A stretch of DNA of 64,000 nt from Owenia fusiformis (GCA_903813345.2 CAIIXF020000011.1:15359754-15423753), one strand, 5' to 3'; positions 59,901 to 62,859 are shown, counted from the stretch's first letter. Program-made: numbers and translations. The notes: generated by a model from the sequence alone, not told the origin.

Positions 59901-61253
59901 CTGACTGCTCTGTATCCTGTGGGAGTGGAACTATCTTCAGGTATCGCGAGTGTAATGACCCAGCTCCGAGTGGCGGTGGGTCATTATGTGAGGGAAACGC
60001 TGCAGATGTAGTCTTATGTGAACGTCAATGTAACGAAACGCTCGGTGAGTCATAGTGTCAGTGGGGTTCAGTATGATTGCATTTGAGCAATCCTTGCAGG
60101 CATATTTACAATTTGAAATAATAGATGAAAGCATATTCGCTCATGTCGCTTCATTTATACATTCGATATTGTCTTTAGAATTTGTTAAACTAATTAATTA
60201 GCTAATTAACTAAAGAAACACTCGTATACATAAATATAAAATACTCGAAAGCCGATTGGGTTTTTGAAACGATACCTGTTATCTTCACAGCCGAGATGTG
60301 CAATAGGTTATGTTGTAATTACATGGTGTTCATAAAGTCTCTTTTGATTTCAATGAAAATTTGTAGCGTAATCGTAAAGGGACTTTTTTGACATCCTTTG
60401 TGCATTGCAACACTATTATATTCTCTATACTACATCACGTTTCAGAGTGTGAAAGTGGCCAGATCCAATGTAACGGTAGCAACACGTGTATCGAAGGCCT
60501 CCGTTGTGACAATGTAGAGGATTGTCCCGGAGGAGACGACGAGGCCAATTGCACAGAGGCAGAGCTGAGGGCCTCGTTGGATTTCAAATCTTCGGGGGGA
60601 AACACAGGTGGCCTCAGAGATTCCCTTAGCATGTTCTTCCAGAGTAAGTTGTTAGCTTTATTACAAGATGGCTGTTAGAAAAAAATAAGGTTCAATATTG
60701 AATGAAACAAGGATGCTTTGGCAATCATACCTAAAATAACTGTTCCTGAGTAGTCTAAGCTATGAACACTGCAAATAGGATTTGATACAGCAGAGGAGCT
60801 GACGAACTTGTAATCTTACTAGATTCAATGGCTGCATATAAGGTAGTCTTGCCCAAGTCGGTCTCTTTTTCTTATCTTGGGTAATAATTCAAGATCAGAT
60901 AAATAAACAAATACCGACTTGGGCAAGACTACATATAAGGCCCCAAATATTTCGTCATTTCCATTTCCATTTTCTGGTTTTCTTATAATGTCCTGGCCAT
61001 TTTACCCGGGAAAGGCATATTTGTTATCCTCGATTTGCTCGAATACATTGATTATTAATTGAGGTGTTCTACTGTTCACGCCTAGGAGTTAACGGAGTTC
61101 AATTTTCATTTTTTAGATAATGCGGCGGCGAATCCCATGTTACACCCAGTACTGCTGATTTTCATACTACTAGCGACATCTTTCAATCTACTGGATAATA
61201 TATATATACCGAGGATGAACAATGAAGCCAAAAGACTTAAATTGAATGGATAA
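14927..61253 (+). CDS. Giant chitin-binding/VWA/CxxxC/acidic matrix protein, Pif/BMSP-like (25 exons, ~5,796 aa)
   Basis: I joined 25 coding exons by splice signals and phase: 14927-14993, 19235-19288, 19684-20553, 25645-25977, 26375-26630, 28208-28377, 29538-29714, 30193-30501, 31126-31332, 33756-34088, 36358-36613, 36876-37045, 37304-37480, 37716-38024, 39073-39834, 43862-44194, 45540-45795, 46068-46237, 46482-46658, 46877-47185, 47738-58747, 59210-59383, 59868-60044, 60446-60643 and 61117-61253. The sum is 17,391 nt with no internal stop. Domains are: signal peptide; three CBM14-CxxxC-VWA-CxxxC modules (residues ~40-1898); the repeat exon (~1899-5568); two TSP1; LDLa; and a hydrophobic C-terminus. 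CBM14 binds chitin and VWA binds proteins through a metal site. VWA plus CBM14 plus acidic repeats is the plan of molluscan shell-matrix proteins such as Pif and BMSP. The TSP1/LDLa/membrane end and the CxxxC domains are not part of that plan as I know it. A byssal, periostracal or mucus-like matrix role is also possible. Some exon choices could differ between transcripts. Confidence 0.85.
15570..15638. repeat. 69-bp palindrome
   Basis: The arms pair GAGCAGGTGATATATATA with TATATATATCACCCGCTC. They also pair ATCTCCCGCT with AGCGGGAGAT around the loop CACCTC. It would form a long hairpin in single-stranded DNA or RNA. No function is assigned. Confidence 0.7.
19010..19170. repeat. 38-bp tandem repeat
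   Basis: About four units alternate CTATTAGCTGTTGCCTCACC with TTTTAATTGTTACCTCAC, with unit starts at 19,025, 19,063 and so on. A diverged relative with TTGCCTCACC phrases occurs at about 62,110-62,200 beyond the gene. Confidence 0.8.
19235..19288 (+). CDS. Exon 2: short linker after the signal peptide
   Basis: Eighteen codons, bounded by TTTTTTCTCCAG and AAAG|GTATGC, phase 1 at both ends. It supplies the end of the signal peptide (GLA) and a short polar stretch with two Cys ([12 protein letters not shown]). It is small and has no recognisable domain, but the splice signals and the reading frame fit both neighbours. Confidence 0.75.
19289..19683 (+). other. Intron 2
   Basis: A 395-bp intron. 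A second in-frame acceptor (AAAACAG at 19,656-19,662) would add seven codons to exon 3. I prefer TTTTATAG at 19,683 because homologous CBM14 exons here also start two codons before the first Cys. Confidence 0.6.
19684..20553 (+). CDS. Exon 3: CBM14 domain 1, Ser/Gly linkers, two CxxxC domains
   Basis: 870 bp, phase 1-1. A peritrophin-A domain with six Cys lies at the start (ECPTPSSY ... [11 protein letters not shown] ... [10 protein letters not shown] ... NVCDWP ... GC). Next come a dibasic LRLRRS stretch and Ser/Gly runs. A Cys domain with four CxxxC pairs follows (CKEKC, CKDFC, CEKDC, CEKNC), then a Lys/Ser/Gly repeat, then a two-pair Cys domain (CKNSC, CEKTC). The donor is GACG|GTGAGT. CBM14 binds chitin. 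LRLRR could be a proprotein cleavage site, which is an inference. Overlapping frames on both strands are shadows. Confidence 0.92.
21579..23313 (+). repeat. AAGGTCA-rich tandem element, copy 2
   Basis: It starts with ATGTCACCACC and ends with GGTGGTGACAT, inverted termini shared with copy 1. After a 7-bp GGCGTC(C/T) array at about 21,645-21,710 there are about ten units of 135-160 bp. Each contains TTCTCAGAAATTCAAATCTG, TTTGACCTTCAATGACCTTC and TCAAGGTCAAAAAGGTC. Many AGGTCA half-sites fall at 3- or 4-bp spacing. It is non-coding. Confidence 0.85.
24455..25060. mobile_element. 606-bp foldback element with ~150-bp TIRs
   Basis: The left arm, 24,455-24,611, starts CACTGTTCCACATCTAG. It is an imperfect inverted copy of the right arm, about 24,903-25,060, which ends CTAGTTGTGGAACAGTG. 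Both arms carry a small inner palindrome around TTGACGGAACGTCAA. Between them a 150-bp unit is duplicated in tandem almost exactly (24,623-24,772 and 24,773-24,922). No transposase is encoded. Confidence 0.8.
25645..25977 (+). CDS. Exon 4: CxxxC domain A, module 1 (six pairs)
   Basis: 111 codons, acceptor CATTCTAG, donor GGAA|GTAAGC, phase 1-1. It has 14 Cys: one opening Cys, six CxxxC pairs (CREDC, CKDNC, CEKDC, CNNLC, CEEEC, CEEDC) and one closing Cys. The rest is very rich in Lys, Glu and Asp. The family is not one I recognise. The pattern suggests disulphide-stapled helical hairpins. Near-identical exons occur at 33,756 and 43,862. It lies between CBM14 and VWA in all three modules. Confidence 0.9.
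25978..26374 (+). other. Intron 4
   Basis: A 397-bp intron. TACAGGGTGGGCCGAAAAAA near 26,260 resembles the terminus of the foldback elements found in the equivalent introns 10 and 16, so an old copy may have been here. Confidence 0.45.
26375..26630 (+). CDS. Exon 5: VWA domain 1, part 1
   Basis: Acceptor TATGTTGCAG, donor GCAG|GTAAAG; it enters in phase 1 and leaves in phase 2. It encodes the first VWA strand and the metal-site motif: [16 protein letters not shown], where DTSCS fits DxSxS. The hydrophobic IGVMTYNKG strand follows. A Cys sits where most VWA domains have Gly in DxSGS. The domain continues in exons 6 and 7. Confidence 0.92.
26631..28207 (+). other. Intron 5
   Basis: A 1.6-kb intron. 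Positions 27,730-28,030 are a dispersed repeat found in inverted orientation at about 38,580-38,900. A short duplication of TCGTTCCCATAGAAAC-like sequence lies at about 27,345-27,450. No exon was seen. Confidence 0.5.
28208..28377 (+). CDS. Exon 6: VWA domain 1, part 2
   Basis: 170 bp, acceptor TTCATGTAG, donor CTTAG|GTATAA, phase 2 in and phase 1 out. It has the MIDAS Thr region (THTHKAL) and the MIDAS Asp (VLMTDGG), then a helix. Module 1 differs clearly from modules 2 and 3 here, with [16 protein letters not shown] in place of [16 protein letters not shown]. Confidence 0.92.
28378..29537 (+). other. Intron 6
   Basis: A 1.16-kb intron containing TIR element copy 2 at 28,405-28,707. The rest is AT-rich with nothing recognised. 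Confidence 0.5.
28405..28707. mobile_element. TIR element of the GAGGATTGGCT family, copy 2
   Basis: The left end AAGGAGGATTTGCTCCCAGA and CATCAATATTCTGTCC mirror the right end GGAAAATATCGATTGTCGAT and CCTGGGAGCCAGTCCACCT. The interior near 28,640 has the phrase AACGACATTTCAACGTT, comparable to copies 1 and 4. It is non-autonomous. Confidence 0.6.
29538..29714 (+). CDS. Exon 7: VWA domain 1, part 3
   Basis: 59 codons, acceptor TTTTCAAAG, donor GAAG|GTATGA, phase 1-1. It supplies the last VWA strand ([10 protein letters not shown]), the C-terminal helix and a final Cys (SLCEFEG). With exons 5-6 it completes a VWA domain of about 200 residues with an intact metal site, at residues ~441-642. 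Confidence 0.92.
29715..30192 (+). other. Intron 7
   Basis: A 478-bp AT-rich intron with no further feature seen. Confidence 0.5.
30193..30501 (+). CDS. Exon 8: CxxxC domain B, module 1 (four pairs)
   Basis: 103 codons, phase 1-1, acceptor GTATTATAG, donor GATG|GTGAGT. The Cys spacing is C-x10-C-x3-C-x11-C-x3-C-x5-C-x3-C-x11-C-x3-C-x9-C: four CxxxC pairs (CNENC, CKEWC, CAKEC, CDKDC) with one Cys on each side. An acidic leader and an acidic/proline tail (EDDEPPPDG) flank it. It is related to domain A and to the small domains of exons 3, 15 and 21. No known family was recognised. Confidence 0.9.
30502..31125 (+). other. Intron 8
   Basis: A 624-bp intron. AT-rich, with no supported feature. 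Confidence 0.5.
31126..31332 (+). CDS. Exon 9: CBM14 domain 2, shortened module 2 version
   Basis: 69 codons, acceptor TCTTCTTTTAG, donor GACG|GTGAGT, phase 1-1. It has one complete six-Cys peritrophin-A domain (FCPEPSSY ... [10 protein letters not shown] ... [10 protein letters not shown] ... NICDLP ... GC) and the tail [11 protein letters not shown]. The equivalent exons 3 and 15 continue with Ser/Gly repeats and CxxxC domains; here they are missing, probably by internal deletion. CDLP replaces the usual CDWP. Confidence 0.92.
31333..33755 (+). other. Intron 9
   Basis: A 2.4-kb intron with a 1.2-kb TIR element at 32,275-33,491. Open frames of 60-98 codons here have no recognisable domain. 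Confidence 0.5.
32275..33491. mobile_element. 1.2-kb element with ~69-bp TIRs
   Basis: The left arm 32,275-32,343 (CCCCTGGTATGAGTGTGGAC ... AGCCCAGCAAAATGG) is an almost exact inverted copy of the right arm 33,423-33,491. The interior has a 98-codon minus-strand frame (32,512-32,808) without recognisable transposase motifs, so it is probably non-autonomous. No clear target-site duplication was seen. Confidence 0.8.
33756..34088 (+). CDS. Exon 10: CxxxC domain A, module 2 (six pairs)
   Basis: 333 bp, same boundaries and phase as exon 4, with acceptor TACTTCTAG and donor GGAA|GTAAGC. All 14 Cys are kept: CREDC, CKDNC, CEKDC, CKDLC, CEEEC, CEEDC plus flanking Cys. Differences from exon 4 are conservative, and most are shared with exon 16. 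Confidence 0.92.
34089..36357 (+). other. Intron 10
   Basis: A 2.3-kb intron. Its first ~230 bp and last ~1.1 kb match intron 16, with an extra ~950-bp stretch (34,330-35,270) absent there. It holds foldback element copy 1 at 35,302-36,267. Confidence 0.6.
35302..36267. mobile_element. ~1-kb foldback element, copy 1
   Basis: It begins CAGTGCGTATAAAAAAACGC and ends GCATTTTTTTGATACGCCCTG, inverted relatives. The inversion continues inward for more than 200 bp: the ATTTCATTCAATGTACCATG and CTCCTCTTTACAATGGTAT phrases recur reversed near 36,120-36,200. Flanking TA dinucleotides suggest a Tc1/mariner-like target, but no transposase is present. Short ORFs on both strands are incidental. Confidence 0.7.
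36358..36613 (+). CDS. Exon 11: VWA domain 2, part 1
   Basis: 256 bp, acceptor TATGTTGCAG, donor GCAG|GTAAAG, phase 1 in and 2 out. DTSCS metal motif intact. It is almost identical to exon 17: the visible coding differences are HCGAD/YCGAD and GDSPSQ/GDGPSQ. Confidence 0.92.
36876..37045 (+). CDS. Exon 12: VWA domain 2, part 2
   Basis: 170 bp, acceptor GCACATGTAG, donor AACAG|GTATGT, phase 2-1. It has THTHTAL and ILMTDGG, the MIDAS Thr and Asp. The flanking introns 11 (262 bp) and 12 (258 bp) are also almost the same as those around exon 18. Confidence 0.92.
37304..37480 (+). CDS. Exon 13: VWA domain 2, part 3
   Basis: 59 codons, acceptor TTTTTTAAAG, phase 1-1. The donor GAAG|GTTTGT is a weak match compared with GTATGA at exon 7. 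Reading through adds only three codons before [13 protein letters not shown] and the C-terminal Cys are kept. Confidence 0.9.
37716..38024 (+). CDS. Exon 14: CxxxC domain B, module 2 (four pairs)
   Basis: 103 codons, acceptor TATCACAG, donor GATG|GTGAGT, phase 1-1. CNENC, CKKWC, CNKEC, GKDC-type pairs and flanking Cys are all kept. The acidic tail [11 protein letters not shown] matches exon 20. Preceded by the 235-bp intron 13. Confidence 0.9.
38025..39072 (+). other. Intron 14
   Basis: A 1.05-kb intron. Positions 38,580-38,900 carry the inverted copy of the intron 5 repeat (ATTGTAATGACTTCAGTATG and GATATTGGTTCTTGA phrases). Both ends match intron 20, but the middle ~770 bp does not. Confidence 0.5.
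39073..39834 (+). CDS. Exon 15: CBM14 domain 3, Ser/Gly/Lys linker, two CxxxC domains
   Basis: 254 codons, acceptor TCTTTTCAG, donor GATG|GTGGGT, phase 1-1. A six-Cys peritrophin-A domain comes first, then EPEEK and Ser/Gly runs. Two small Cys domains follow with spacing C-x9-C-x3-C-x11-C-x3-C-x7-C, separated by Lys/Ser/Gly repeats. Residues ~1229-1483. Closest in design to the first unit of exon 21. Confidence 0.92.
40652..42784. mobile_element. 2.1-kb foldback element with CCATGG-rich 183-bp TIRs
   Basis: The left arm 40,652-40,834 and right arm 42,602-42,784 are near-exact inverted copies. The outer part reads GAAAAAAGCCATGGTAACC; the inner end reads GTGGTAATTGTTGGTTTGG. CCATGG and TCCATGGAAA occur many times in each arm, so each arm is also internally palindromic. 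More CCATGG phrases lie at 41,310-41,500. No transposase frame was seen. Confidence 0.85.
43267..43346 (+). ncRNA. Degenerate tRNA-like sequence, possible SINE head
   Basis: GTGGGTAGCGCGTCGGACT resembles a tRNA D-arm/A-box, and TTGGGCTTCGATTCCCGG a T-arm/B-box with one extra base between stem and loop. The spacing fits a tRNA with an enlarged middle. The extra base and the poor acceptor pairing argue against a working tRNA. A tRNA-derived SINE or pseudogene is the best guess. Confidence 0.35.
43862..44194 (+). CDS. Exon 16: CxxxC domain A, module 3 (six pairs)
   Basis: 333 bp, acceptor AATCATTATAG, donor GGAA|GTAAGC, phase 1-1. All 14 Cys are kept. The first third differs from exon 10 ([14 protein letters not shown] for [14 protein letters not shown]); from [11 protein letters not shown] onward it is almost identical. 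This suggests a gene-conversion or duplication boundary inside the exon. Confidence 0.92.
44195..45539 (+). other. Intron 16
   Basis: A 1.3-kb intron homologous to intron 10, with foldback element copy 2 at 44,473-45,448. The ~950 bp present only in intron 10 is absent. Confidence 0.6.
44473..45448. mobile_element. ~1-kb foldback element, copy 2
   Basis: It has the same ends as copy 1 (CAGTGCGTATAAAAAACGC ... TTTTTTGATACGCCCTG), at the same place relative to the VWA acceptor. It therefore spread by duplication of the module and not by a new insertion. Small indels separate the copies. Confidence 0.7.
45540..45795 (+). CDS. Exon 17: VWA domain 3, part 1
   Basis: 256 bp, acceptor TATGTTGCAG, donor GCAG|GTAAAG, phase 1-2. 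DTSCS is present. Nearly the same as exon 11, with very few base changes. Confidence 0.92.
46068..46237 (+). CDS. Exon 18: VWA domain 3, part 2
   Basis: 170 bp, acceptor ACATGTAG, donor AACAG|GTATGT, phase 2-1. THTHTAL and ILMTDGG metal-site residues are kept. One residue differs from exon 12 (MRSAYF for MRTAYF). Confidence 0.92.
46482..46658 (+). CDS. Exon 19: VWA domain 3, part 3
   Basis: 59 codons, acceptor GTTTTTAAAG, phase 1-1. The donor GAAG|GTTGGT is weak. Reading through gives Gly-Trp then TGA, so intron retention would end the protein here. Otherwise the same as exon 13, except Gln for His in the last helix. Confidence 0.9.
46877..47185 (+). CDS. Exon 20: CxxxC domain B, module 3 (four pairs)
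   Basis: 103 codons, acceptor TTTCACAG, donor GATG|GTGAGT, phase 1-1. Ten Cys in the domain B pattern, the same apart from a few residues as exon 14. It closes the third module at residue ~1898. Confidence 0.92.
47186..47737 (+). other. Intron 20
   Basis: A 552-bp intron whose two ends match intron 14. About 770 bp of intron 14 has no counterpart here. No other feature. Confidence 0.55.
47738..58747 (+). CDS. Exon 21: 11,010-bp repeat exon (five CBM14, Ser/Gly/Lys and Asp/Asn/Gly domains)
   Basis: 3,670 codons without interruption, acceptor CTTTTCAG, donor CCAA|GTGAGT, phase 1-1. The first half (residues ~1899-3806) has five units of CBM14, a Ser/Gly linker, a small two-pair CxxxC domain and basic 28-residue repeats. 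The second half (~3806-5568) is almost only Asp, Asn and Gly with some Glu. The acidic part is likely extended and calcium-binding, judged from composition and not from a defined fold. Ser-Gly runs could carry phosphate or glycosaminoglycan chains. Such a long, repetitive exon is expected to vary in length between alleles and to be prone to assembly collapse. Several other frames are also open across the repeats and are shadows. Confidence 0.93.
47743..47895 (+). other. CBM14 domain 4 (first in exon 21)
   Basis: Peritrophin-A domain from FCPEPSSY to ESAGC with six Cys and aromatic YYQC. It resembles the exon 9 and exon 15 type (PEPSSY) more than the four later domains of this exon (PTPSSY). 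Confidence 0.92.
48079..48195 (+). other. Small CxxxC domain, exon 21 copy 1
   Basis: 39 residues with spacing C-x9-C-x3-C-x11-C-x3-C-x7-C: opening Cys, two CxxxC pairs (CKKSC, CEKTC) and closing Cys. Further copies lie at 48871-48987, 49663-49779, 50455-50571 and 52255-52371. Confidence 0.9.
48205..48420 (+). repeat. Ser/Gly/Lys 28-residue repeats, block 1
   Basis: Two to three 84-bp units ([20 protein letters not shown] core). Each has several Lys and no acidic residue except an occasional Asp, so the block is basic. One unit has RSSVKSG for GSGGKSG. Confidence 0.85.
48484..48636 (+). other. CBM14 domain 5
   Basis: Six-Cys peritrophin-A domain (CPTPSSY ... [11 protein letters not shown] ... 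[10 protein letters not shown] ... NVCDWP ... GC), inside the first 792-bp major repeat. It is preceded by the acidic linker [11 protein letters not shown]. Confidence 0.92.
48871..48987 (+). other. Small CxxxC domain, exon 21 copy 2
   Basis: Same 39-residue pattern (CKKSC, CEKTC). Exactly 792 bp after copy 1. Confidence 0.9.
49276..49428 (+). other. CBM14 domain 6
   Basis: Peritrophin-A domain exactly 792 bp after the preceding one and nearly identical to it. Followed by the [15 protein letters not shown] linker. Confidence 0.92.
49663..49779 (+). other. Small CxxxC domain, exon 21 copy 3
   Basis: Same pattern (CKKSC, CEKTC), again 792 bp after the previous copy. His replaces Gln in CHNTSGKMC. 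Confidence 0.9.
50068..50220 (+). other. CBM14 domain 7
   Basis: Peritrophin-A domain 792 bp after the preceding one. It has SLFYQC where its neighbours have SRFYQC. The linker changes to [11 protein letters not shown]. Confidence 0.92.
50455..50571 (+). other. Small CxxxC domain, exon 21 copy 4
   Basis: Same pattern (CKKSC, CEKTC), followed by the expanded Ser/Gly/Lys array. Confidence 0.9.
50583..51800 (+). repeat. Expanded Ser/Gly/Lys array, 14 units of 84 bp
   Basis: Fourteen units with the STIGSGGK core. Each unit keeps Gly-Ser spacing and Lys positions, while single residues vary (GSIGK, GSVGK, SNIGS). The next CBM14 domain is 1,800 bp from the last one instead of 792, exactly twelve extra units. 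Minus-strand frames rich in PLPLEPL are shadows of this array. Confidence 0.92.
51868..52020 (+). other. CBM14 domain 8 (last)
   Basis: Peritrophin-A domain of the PTPSSY type, preceded by [11 protein letters not shown] and followed by [11 protein letters not shown]. It is the eighth and last CBM14 of the protein. Confidence 0.92.
52255..52371 (+). other. Small CxxxC domain, exon 21 copy 5
   Basis: Same pattern (CKKSC, CEKIC) with KEYHYN for SEYHYN, as in exon 15. It is the last Cys domain before the acidic region. Confidence 0.9.
52383..53450 (+). repeat. Second Ser/Gly/Lys array, 12 units of 84 bp
   Basis: Twelve STI(G/V/E)S-type units with the same period and similar variation to the first array. 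Pro enters three neighbouring units (GSPKSG), a sign of local unit-by-unit copying. It ends [19 protein letters not shown] at the switch to acidic sequence. Confidence 0.92.
53464..58740 (+). repeat. Acidic Asp-Asn-x-Gly-Gly domain, 15-bp minisatellite
   Basis: About 1,760 residues built on a five-residue unit D-N-[DTN]-G-G, DNA unit GATAA(T/C)GATGGAGGA. Longer repeats are laid over it: a 417-bp duplication in the first part (53,500 and 53,917) and a 618-bp duplication (54,721 and 55,339). The edges are more irregular, with Glu, Gln, His and Ser, and the middle is the most uniform. It contains no Cys and almost no hydrophobic residues. Confidence 0.93.
58748..59209 (+). other. Intron 21
   Basis: A 462-bp AT-rich intron with no other feature seen. 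Confidence 0.5.
59210..59383 (+). CDS. Exon 22: thrombospondin type 1 repeat 1
   Basis: 58 codons, acceptor TACTTTTCAG, donor ACAG|GTATCG, phase 1-1. Motifs are [19 protein letters not shown], the Arg-layer stretch YRLKYC, and three further Cys, six in total, as expected for TSP1. The WxxWxxW motif (WTEWSEW) is where C-mannosylation is known in this family. TSP1 repeats bind glycosaminoglycans and matrix proteins. Confidence 0.93.
59384..59867 (+). other. Intron 22
   Basis: A 484-bp intron almost half filled by TIR element copy 3 (59,631-59,837), which ends 30 bp before the next exon. Confidence 0.6.
59631..59837. mobile_element. TIR element of the GAGGATTGGCT family, copy 3 (most intact)
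   Basis: The left end, GGATCGATCCAAGGAGGATT and GGCTCCCAGAATGCAACACC, pairs with the right end ATCCTCCTTGGGATCGATC over about 48 bp. It is a 207-bp non-autonomous element. It sits so close to exon 23 that it reaches the branch-point region of the intron. Confidence 0.75.
59868..60044 (+). CDS. Exon 23: thrombospondin type 1 repeat 2
   Basis: 59 codons, acceptor TTTGTTTCAG, donor CTCG|GTGAGT, phase 1-1. [31 protein letters not shown] and the last Cys pair give a full TSP1 repeat. A potential N-glycosylation site (NET) is at the end. Confidence 0.93.
60045..60445 (+). other. Intron 23
   Basis: A 401-bp intron; AT-rich; nothing else seen. Confidence 0.5.
60446..60643 (+). CDS. Exon 24: LDL-receptor class A module and stalk
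   Basis: 66 codons, acceptor CGTTTCAG, donor CAGA|GTAAGT, phase 1-1. Six Cys in LDLa order: [15 protein letters not shown], and [15 protein letters not shown]. The last carries the calcium-binding acidic cluster (D-x3-D ... DDE). A polar stalk of about 27 residues follows. LDLa modules fold around calcium and bind proteins or lipoproteins. Confidence 0.93.
60644..61116 (+). other. Intron 24
   Basis: A 473-bp intron containing an 88-bp TIR element with flanking direct repeats (60,844-60,931). Confidence 0.6.
60844..60931. mobile_element. 88-bp MITE with perfect 19-bp TIRs
   Basis: TAGTCTTGCCCAAGTCGGT at the left is the exact inverse of ACCGACTTGGGCAAGACTA at the right. Both sides carry the direct repeat CATATAAGG (60,835-60,843 and 60,932-60,940), a target-site duplication of 8-9 bp. 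That fits hAT or Mutator-type transposition. Confidence 0.85.
61117..61253 (+). CDS. Exon 25: C-terminal hydrophobic segment, tail and stop
   Basis: Acceptor TTTTTTAG, 45 codons then TAA. NNAAANP is followed by the hydrophobic [17 protein letters not shown] and a polar tail ending KRLKLNG. It could be a single membrane span with a short inside tail. A GPI-anchor signal is also possible, since small residues precede the hydrophobic run, but the polar tail after it is against that. Only about 17 residues are strongly hydrophobic. Confidence 0.75.
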
Positions 61254-61410
61254 AACACAAAAAATGTAAAGAATGACTGCATACAATGTACGGTCAAATC
61301 GCCAAATCAGAATGCAGTGTAATATACCAAAAGTGTGTGATTATGCATACAATTTTTATACCGATTGAATGAGTGCGTATTTATTTATCAGAACAAGAAA
61401 ATGAAAATGA

Positions 61411-61670
61411 CAAAGGAGGATTGGCTTCAAGGGTTCCATTTCGATATTCAAACAGTTGTCACTTTATCACTTCAAAATTTGAATCAGGAGTTTTGCTCTT
61501 ATTTCCGAACAAAAAATATAAAGATATTAGCTCGCTCAAATCTTTTGGATTGCTGATTATTTATTTATACTCAGTTATAATGTCAGAAAATAACGACATT
61601 TTCAATGTTGTCGTGGATCAAGGTCAAGGTCGAATATCGATTTGGAACCCCTACCCTGGGAACCAATTAA
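61411..61670. mobile_element. TIR element of the GAGGATTGGCT family, copy 4
   Basis: The left end AAAGGAGGATTGGCTTCAAG, with GGGTTCCATTTCGATATTC, mirrors the right end CGAATATCGATTTGGAACCC. The interior phrase AATAACGACATTTTCAATG matches copy 2. It lies in the predicted 3' UTR. The 63- and 101-codon frames here are not genes. Confidence 0.55.
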
Positions 61671-61850
61671 TTCTTTAAAAATGACTATTTACATTGTGTA
61701 TCAAAATACAGTATGGCCATCAACCAATCAGAGCGTGTGTATATATTTCATATTGAATATAATATTTTTCTAACACAGTATTTTTATAGTACTATTTTAT
61801 CTTAGATATTAAACAACAGACTGTGGCATTATAGTGAAACAATATTGAAA

Positions 61851-61856
61851 AATAAA
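61851..61856 (+). terminator. Candidate polyadenylation signal
   Basis: First canonical AATAAA after the stop codon, about 600 bp downstream. It implies a 3' UTR of roughly 620 bases that includes TIR element copy 4. AT-rich sequence makes chance matches likely. Confidence 0.35.
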
Positions 61857-62850
61857 TAAGCATTTATAATTGAGAGCAGCATATCTCACAAATGGAACTT
61901 CTACTGTTTTTCCTATTAATAGATGTCACCCAAGCTAGGGTGGCACGATTTACGATTGCATTTACCATCATGGGCGAATATGAAGCTAGGAATGAGGCGG
62001 GCAAGGCGGATGCCTCATCAGTATTTCACTGAAAGTAGTATTCAGAATACTTTTTACTGAAACTGTGAAATTGATGTTCAATAATAGTATTTATATCCTC
62101 GATTTTCCTCACCCATTATAATTTGCTTTACATATTAGAATTTGCCTCACCGATGAGAACTTGCCTCACCGATTAGAACTTGCCTCACCTATTATCATTT
62201 CCATATTGTAATACTGAGGATGTCAAGCGTAAATGGACCATCTCTTCAGATCGAAATCGAAACCAAACTGACATTATGTAAATTTAAGTTGAAAAACCAT
62301 GAAAAACAGTCAACGCATTACTGTAGCGTCCGTTTTCCGTCCGTAAATTGAATTGATGGTCTTAGACACGTTTATTGTTTGAGCAAACGAGAGCTTTAAA
62401 TAGGCTACGTTAATTAAAGTGAAGTAATGCAATCTTCCCCAATTTTTACTCTTACATACCCACGGGTAGTATCTAAAGCCCCGCTATGATTTAGAAGTCG
62501 CGAGCAAATACCCGCTGAAATCGCGAGCAATTAAAAGAAAAGAAGGGTTATCTTTTGTTTACTTAAATTGTATGTTGTAAAAAGCGTTTTCATTTAATTT
62601 TACTCAATTATTACATGGTATTGATACTAAAAAGCAACTTCTGCAAAAAAGGATCACGAGCTGATGTTCTGAGTTTTGTTATTCGATAATTGGAGAGAGA
62701 ATGTATCATCTTGAATCTTTATCTATATATTTCTATATTTTATAGCTGAAGAAGGTCATTGCCCTTCAGTTGAAATGGTCATAGTAATATGAAATGAAGG
62801 TATTGTGAGTTTCACTTCCTAAAGTTTCACAAAAAATTATATATTTCAAT
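61857..62850. repeat. Downstream flank with TTGCCTCACC repeats
   Basis: Positions 62,110-62,200 hold TTGCCTCACC(G/T)ATTAGAAC repeats related to the 38-bp array of intron 1. The rest is AT-rich with no gene recognised. Confidence 0.5.
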
Positions 62851-62859
62851 TTTAGCATA

